A stretch of 8,901 nucleotides of DNA from Microbacterium sp. Lineage in GTDB: Bacteria; Actinomycetota; Actinomycetes; Actinomycetales; Microbacteriaceae. Position numbers and translations under genes: made by a program. Position 1 is the first letter of the stretch; the number at the start of each line of letters is the position of its first letter. Positions 5,722-8,901 of the stretch are shown in pieces. The stretch is from contig JAITUD010000231.1 in NCBI GenBank assembly GCA_031286555.1, forward strand, positions 1 through 8,901. Reading direction: 5' to 3'. Below the pieces are notes generated by a model. The model did no database searches, was not told the origin of the DNA, and saw only the letters and a list, made by a program, of their open reading frames with translations.

Positions 5722-6853
5722 GCGCATCCCTGCGGGCTCCGGCCCGCGCGTCGCCGTCATCGGCGCCGGCAGCTGGGGCACGACGTTCGGCAAGATCCTC
5801 GCCGACGGCGGCGCCCAGGTCACCATGTGGGCCCGGCGCCCCGAGCTGGCTCACGAGATCGCTGAGGCGAAGCGCAACTCGCGATATCTGCCCGGCATCA
5901 ACCTGCCGCGCACGATGGACGCGACCCCCGACCTCGCCAAGGCGCTGGACGGCGCCGAGCAGGTGTACCTGTCCGTGCCGAGCCAGACGCTCCGCGACAA
6001 CCTGAAGGACCTTCGTCCGCTGCTCGAGGGTACCGAGATGCCGCTGATCAGCCTGATGAAGGGCGTCGAGCGCTCGACCAGCCTGCGGATGAGCCAGGTG
6101 ATCGAGCAGGAGCTTCGCTGTGATCCCGCGCGGATCGCCGTGGCGTCGGGCCCGAACCTCGCCCTCGAGATCGCGCGGGAGCAGCCCACCGCGGCTGTGA
6201 TCGCATCGCTCAGCGAGGAGACCGCCGACATGGTCGCGCGCACGGCGCGCAACCGGTACTTCCGGTCCTTCGTGAACACCGACGTGATCGGCACCGAGTT
6301 CGGCGGCGTGCTCAAGAACCTCATCGCCGTGGCCATCGGGATCGTGGACGGCGTCGGCTACGGCGAGAACACGAAGGCGTCGATCATCACGCGCGGCCTC
6401 GTCGAGATGACCGACTTCGCGGTCGCGAACGGCGCACAGCCCAGCACGCTGCAGGGTCTCGCCGGTCTCGGCGACCTGATCGCGACCTGCCAGTCGCCGC
6501 TGAGCCGCAACAACACGGCCGGCCGCCTGCTCGGACAGGGCTACAAGTTCCAGGACGTGGTCAAGCAGATGAACCAGACCGCCGAGGGCCTGGCCTCGGT
6601 CGCCCCCGTGCTGCAGCTCGCCCACGAGGCCGAGGTGCACATGCCCATCGTCGAGCAGGTGAAGATGGTGCTGGACGGGAAGATGGACCCCCGTGACATC
6701 GCGCCCCACCTGACGACGGACGACGACACCCCGCAGGGGGAGAGGACCGAACATGGACAAGCAGACGGTGGCGGTGCTCTTCGGCGGGCGTTCCAGCGAG
6801 CATTCGATCAGTTCCGCCACGGCGGGCGGGGTGCTGGCGGCGATCGATCGTGA
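5711..6853 (+). CDS. gpsA: NAD(P)+-dependent glycerol-3-phosphate dehydrogenase
   Basis: GpsA reduces dihydroxyacetone phosphate to sn-glycerol 3-phosphate for phospholipid synthesis. The Rossmann motif GAGSWGTTFG is at 18-27. Active-site blocks are LMKGVE (Lys117), FGGVLKNLIAVAIG (catalytic-region Lys202), GLGDLIATC (252-260) and SRNNTAGR (265-272). TTG 5711 is the only start that keeps the Rossmann motif; AAGGAG (5695-5700) lies 10 bases upstream, inside plsC. The protein is 380 residues, longer than the usual 330-345. The family-like part ends around residue 345 (DDDTPQGERTEHGQ), and about 33 further residues (Gly/Arg-rich) are read out of frame through the start of ddl. By hand count only about 18 of 34 tail codons end in G or C, unlike the rest of the gene, so the tail looks unselected. 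Confidence 0.95.
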   Translation: MTPKRIPAGSGPRVAVIGAGSWGTTFGKILADGGAQVTMWARRPELAHEIAEAKRNSRYLPGINLPRTMDATPDLAKALDGAEQVYLSVPSQTLRDNLKDLRPLLEGTEMPLISLMKGVERSTSLRMSQVIEQELRCDPARIAVASGPNLALEIAREQPTAAVIASLSEETADMVARTARNRYFRSFVNTDVIGTEFGGVLKNLIAVAIGIVDGVGYGENTKASIITRGLVEMTDFAVANGAQPSTLQGLAGLGDLIATCQSPLSRNNTAGRLLGQGYKFQDVVKQMNQTAEGLASVAPVLQLAHEAEVHMPIVEQVKMVLDGKMDPRDIAPHLTTDDDTPQGERTEHGQADGGGALRRAFQRAFDQFRHGGRGAGGDRS

Positions 6854-7841
6854 CCGCTATCGGGTGATTCCGGTCGGGATCACCCGCGACGGCGCCTTCG
6901 TCCTCGAGGACGACGATCCGGCGAAGTTCCGGCTGGATGCCGCGAAGCTGCCCGAGGTCGTCGACAACGGCACACGGGTGCGCTGGCCGGAGCCGGACGG
7001 CGACCGGTCGCTGCGCGTGACCCGCGCCGACGGCTCTGTGGACGATCTCGGACCGATCGACGTGGTTCTTCCGCTGCTGCACGGTCTGCACGGTGAGGAC
7101 GGTGCGATCCAGGGCTTCTTCGACGTGCTCGATGTGCCCTATGCCGGATGCGGCATCCTCGACTCCGCGGTCAGTCTGGACAAGCACTACACGAAGCTCG
7201 CCCTGCGTGCCGCCGACATCGCGGTCTCGCCCGGGATCACCGTGCGCAGCGCGCAGTGGGAGAGTGACCCCGAGAACATCCGCGCGGCGATCGCCGAGCT
7301 CGGCGACGTGGTGTTCGTCAAGCCCGCGAGCGCCGGCTCGAGCGTGGGCGTATCGCGCGTGGACGACGGCGAGGGCCTCGACGAGGCGCTGCGGATCGCG
7401 TTCGCCGAGGACGCGAAGGTGCTCGTCGAATCACGGGTCGAGGGCCGTGAGATCGAGGTGGGGGTACTGGCAGGTCGTCAGGGCGCTCGTGCGCGCGCCT
7501 CTCTGCCCGGCGAGGTCGTGCTGACCTCCCGCAGCTTCTACGACTTCGAGGGCAAGTACCTCGGCGGCGACGGCGTCGAGATCGTCTGCCCTGCCGACGT
7601 GGACGCCGACCTGATCGAGCGCCTGCGGGAGACCGCCGTTCGGGCCTTCGAAGCCGTCGACGGCAAGGGACTCGCCCGCGTGGACTTCTTCGTCACCCCG
7701 GCCGGTGAGCTCGTGGTGAACGAGTTGAACACGATGCCCGGCTTCACGCCGATCTCGATGTTCCCGAAGTGCTGGATCGCCTCCGGCCTGTCCTACGGCG
7801 AGCTGATCACCGAGCTGATCGAGAAGGGGCTCGAGCGCTGA
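6753..7841 (+). CDS. ddl: D-alanine--D-alanine ligase
   Basis: Ddl joins two D-alanines with ATP to make the dipeptide terminus of peptidoglycan precursors. The 362-residue protein has the normal family layout: VLFGGRSSEHSIS with Glu16, LLHGLHGEDG (108-117), DKHYTK (143-148), the ATP-grasp loop FVKPASAGSSVGV (188-200), ARVDFF (308-313) and the metal-binding NELNTMPGFT (323-332). The omega loop reads SFYDFEGKY with Tyr263, typical of D-Ala-D-Ala rather than vancomycin-type D-Ala-D-Lac ligases. ATG 6753 follows the purine-rich ribosome-binding site GGGGGAGAGG (6736-6745). The first 101 bases overlap the tail of gpsA in another frame; GC-ending codons dominate the ddl frame there (about 28 of 33), so ddl is the constrained frame. 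It converges on the DUF3515 gene. Confidence 0.97.
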   Translation: MDKQTVAVLFGGRSSEHSISSATAGGVLAAIDRDRYRVIPVGITRDGAFVLEDDDPAKFRLDAAKLPEVVDNGTRVRWPEPDGDRSLRVTRADGSVDDLGPIDVVLPLLHGLHGEDGAIQGFFDVLDVPYAGCGILDSAVSLDKHYTKLALRAADIAVSPGITVRSAQWESDPENIRAAIAELGDVVFVKPASAGSSVGVSRVDDGEGLDEALRIAFAEDAKVLVESRVEGREIEVGVLAGRQGARARASLPGEVVLTSRSFYDFEGKYLGGDGVEIVCPADVDADLIERLRETAVRAFEAVDGKGLARVDFFVTPAGELVVNELNTMPGFTPISMFPKCWIASGLSYGELITELIEKGLER

Positions 7842-7863
7842 GCGCTATTCGACGAAGCCCTTC
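7823..7863. terminator. Imperfect hairpin spanning the convergent ddl and DUF3515 stop codons
   Basis: GAAGGG (7823-7828) pairs with CCCTTC (7858-7863), TCG (7831-7833) with CGA (7850-7852), and AGCGC (7834-7838) with GCGCT (7842-7846). The loop is TGA, the ddl stop codon itself. The stem is interrupted by small bulges and lacks flanking T tracts on either strand. With only 3 bases between the two stop codons, this structure is the best candidate for a shared bidirectional terminator. Confidence 0.42.
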
Positions 7864-8333
7864 GGCTCGGCGTCGGGTGCGATGCACTGGCTCGTCTTCG
7901 GGATCGACTGCACGCCGCTGACGATGCCGGTGTTCGCGAGCACGGCGTCGGCGCTCACCTTGGTGGTGTCGACGAACACCTGCACGGCGGGGTCGCGACC
8001 GTAGGTCGTCATGCGCATCCACGGCTCCTGCTTGGGGTCGACCAGCCAGTCGATCCCCTCGAGCGTGACGCACTGCAGCTCGGCGGTCGGACCGGGCACG
8101 GCGACGCCGCAGGAGAGCAACACGGTGGTCGGGTCGCCCCACGCGCCCGTGGCCTGGGCGTCGGTCCAGCGACGGTCCTGACCGGCGACGGCGTCGGGCA
8201 GACGCACGGTCACCTCGGCGCAGAGCGGGTTGTTCGCGTCCTTCGCGGGCTCCAGCGAGACGGTCTGGGAGCATCCGCTGAGGACGAGGGCCGTGAGCAC
8301 GCAGACGGCAGCGGCGAGACGGCGGAGGGGCAT
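7845..8333 (-). CDS. DUF3515 family lipoprotein
   Basis: The 162-residue product starts with a lipoprotein signal: basic MPLRR, a hydrophobic stretch, and the lipobox LSGC with the lipidated Cys at 21, so it should be anchored outside the membrane. The mature part matches the actinobacterial DUF3515 family in its CAEVTVRLPD, WGDPTTVLLSCGV and ELQCVTLEGIDWL segments. Four further cysteines (38, 75, 88, 150) could make two disulfides. The function of the family is unknown. It is frequently found beside ddl and thiL in actinobacteria, as here, which hints at an envelope role, though position is the only evidence. The ATG at 8333 gives a complete signal peptide; GGAAG lies just upstream, and a TAGCCT -10 box is 6 bases from the start. 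Confidence 0.92.
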   Translation of the reverse strand: MPLRRLAAAVCVLTALVLSGCSQTVSLEPAKDANNPLCAEVTVRLPDAVAGQDRRWTDAQATGAWGDPTTVLLSCGVAVPGPTAELQCVTLEGIDWLVDPKQEPWMRMTTYGRDPAVQVFVDTTKVSADAVLANTGIVSGVQSIPKTSQCIAPDAEPKGFVE

Positions 8334-8339
8334 GCTTCC

Positions 8340-8349
8340 AGGCTACCTT
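8340..8349. promoter_or_regulatory. Overlapping divergent -10 boxes for DUF3515 and thiL
   Basis: The 10-base element AGGCTACCTT contains TACCTT on the plus strand (8344-8349), 7 bases before the thiL ATG. It also contains TAGCCT on the minus strand (8345-8340), 6 bases before the DUF3515 ATG. The two boxes share the TA at 8344-8345. Both spacings put the transcription start at or beside the start codon. No clear -35 was seen in either direction. Confidence 0.45.
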
Positions 8350-8356
8350 TGAGTTC

Positions 8357-8901
8357 ATGCCCGCTCGTCACACCTCCGATGATCCTCGCCTGGGAGATGT
8401 CTCGGAGGGCACCGTCCTCCGCAGCATCCTGTCCCGCACGAACCCGGCGGCGGCGACGATCATCGGCCCTGGCGACGACGCGGCAGTGATCGCCGCCGCG
8501 TCCGGCACGGTCGTCGCGACGACCGACACGCTCGTGCACGGCCCGGACTTCCGGCTGGCCTGGTCGAGCGGCTTCGACCTGGGGTGGAAGGCTGCGGCCG
8601 TGAACCTGGCGGATGTCGCGGCGATGGGCGCGACGCCGACGGCGCTCCTGGTCGCGCTGGCCGTTCCGAGGGACCTGCGGCTCTCGTTCGTCGAGCAGCT
8701 GGCGGACGGCTTCCGGGCCGCCTGCGACGCACTTGCGCCCGGTTGCGCCGTGGTCGGCGGCGACCTGACGGTCTCCGACGTGCTCACCATCGCCGTCACC
8801 GCTCTCGGCGACCTGGGCGGTGTGCGTGCGGTCACGCGTTCTGGCGCGCGCCCCGGCGACGTCGTCGCCATCGCCGGCGAGATGGGCCTCGCCGCGCAGG
8901 G
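8357..8901 (+). CDS. thiL: Thiamine-monophosphate kinase, N-terminal part (runs off the right edge)
   Basis: ThiL phosphorylates thiamine monophosphate to thiamine pyrophosphate, the active cofactor, using ATP. The 181 complete codons in the window cover the N-terminal ATPase fold of the PurM/ThiL superfamily. GPGDDAAV (37-44) and TTDTLVHGPDF (55-65) carry the Mg-binding aspartates, GWKAAAVNLADVAAMGA spans 76-92, and GGDLT spans 134-138. The frame is open at the edge, so the C-terminal half is missing. ATG 8357 has no Shine-Dalgarno; TACCTT ends 7 bases before it, consistent with a leaderless transcript. Divergent from the DUF3515 gene with 23 bases between the start codons. The only alternative considered was another PurM-like synthase, but the VNLADVAAMGA block is distinctly ThiL. 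Confidence 0.95.
   Translation, partial: MPARHTSDDPRLGDVSEGTVLRSILSRTNPAAATIIGPGDDAAVIAAASGTVVATTDTLVHGPDFRLAWSSGFDLGWKAAAVNLADVAAMGATPTALLVALAVPRDLRLSFVEQLADGFRAACDALAPGCAVVGGDLTVSDVLTIAVTALGDLGGVRAVTRSGARPGDVVAIAGEMGLAAQ

Noticed and set aside
8210..8871. Minus-strand open frames opposite thiL
   Set aside because: The plus strand encodes clear ThiL motifs in a frame open to the window edge, and the antisense frames have no family character.

Overview
The window looks like the chromosome of a high-G+C Gram-positive actinobacterium, probably Microbacterium or another member of the Microbacteriaceae. This rests on strongly G/C-biased third codon positions, actinobacterial protein signatures (a DUF3515 lipoprotein, murA with a TKAMVA-type N-terminus, ddl beside DUF3515 and thiL), and promoter-like -10 boxes placed directly before start codons. 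Nothing points to phage, plasmid or insertion-sequence origin. The content is core metabolism; most of the interest lies in the RNA leaders and gene junctions.

Layout. Bases 1-107 (minus) hold the N-terminus of an ArsR-like winged-helix regulator that runs off the left edge. Its start is preceded by a perfect inverted repeat that is a likely operator. Bases 189-336 hold a candidate promoter and a yybP-ykoY (manganese) riboswitch feeding a TerC-family membrane protein (337-1335). Bases 1336-1506 form the leuC leader: a -10 box, an apparently leaderless 16-codon upstream ORF with three consecutive leucine codons, and competing RNA helices. One helix pairs the leucine codons exactly with the leuC Shine-Dalgarno sequence. 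leuC and leuD (1507-3540) encode both subunits of isopropylmalate isomerase.

The same strand continues with murA (3606-4967), a PlsC-type acyltransferase (4972-5721), gpsA (5711-6853) and ddl (6753-7841). All are tightly spaced or overlapping. They supply peptidoglycan precursors (MurA, Ddl) and phospholipid precursors (GpsA, PlsC), so this is a cell-envelope operon behind a leucine-biosynthesis pair. The gpsA frame runs 101 bases into ddl.

ddl converges on a DUF3515 lipoprotein gene (7845-8333, minus) with only 3 bases between the stop codons; a long imperfect hairpin spans both stops. DUF3515 and thiL (8357 to the right edge, plus) are divergent, 23 bases apart, and appear to share one symmetric promoter element.

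No gene-free stretch exceeds 300 bases. The two longest gaps (108-336 and 1336-1506) are filled by regulatory structure. No tRNA, rRNA, CRISPR array, insertion sequence or attachment site was seen.
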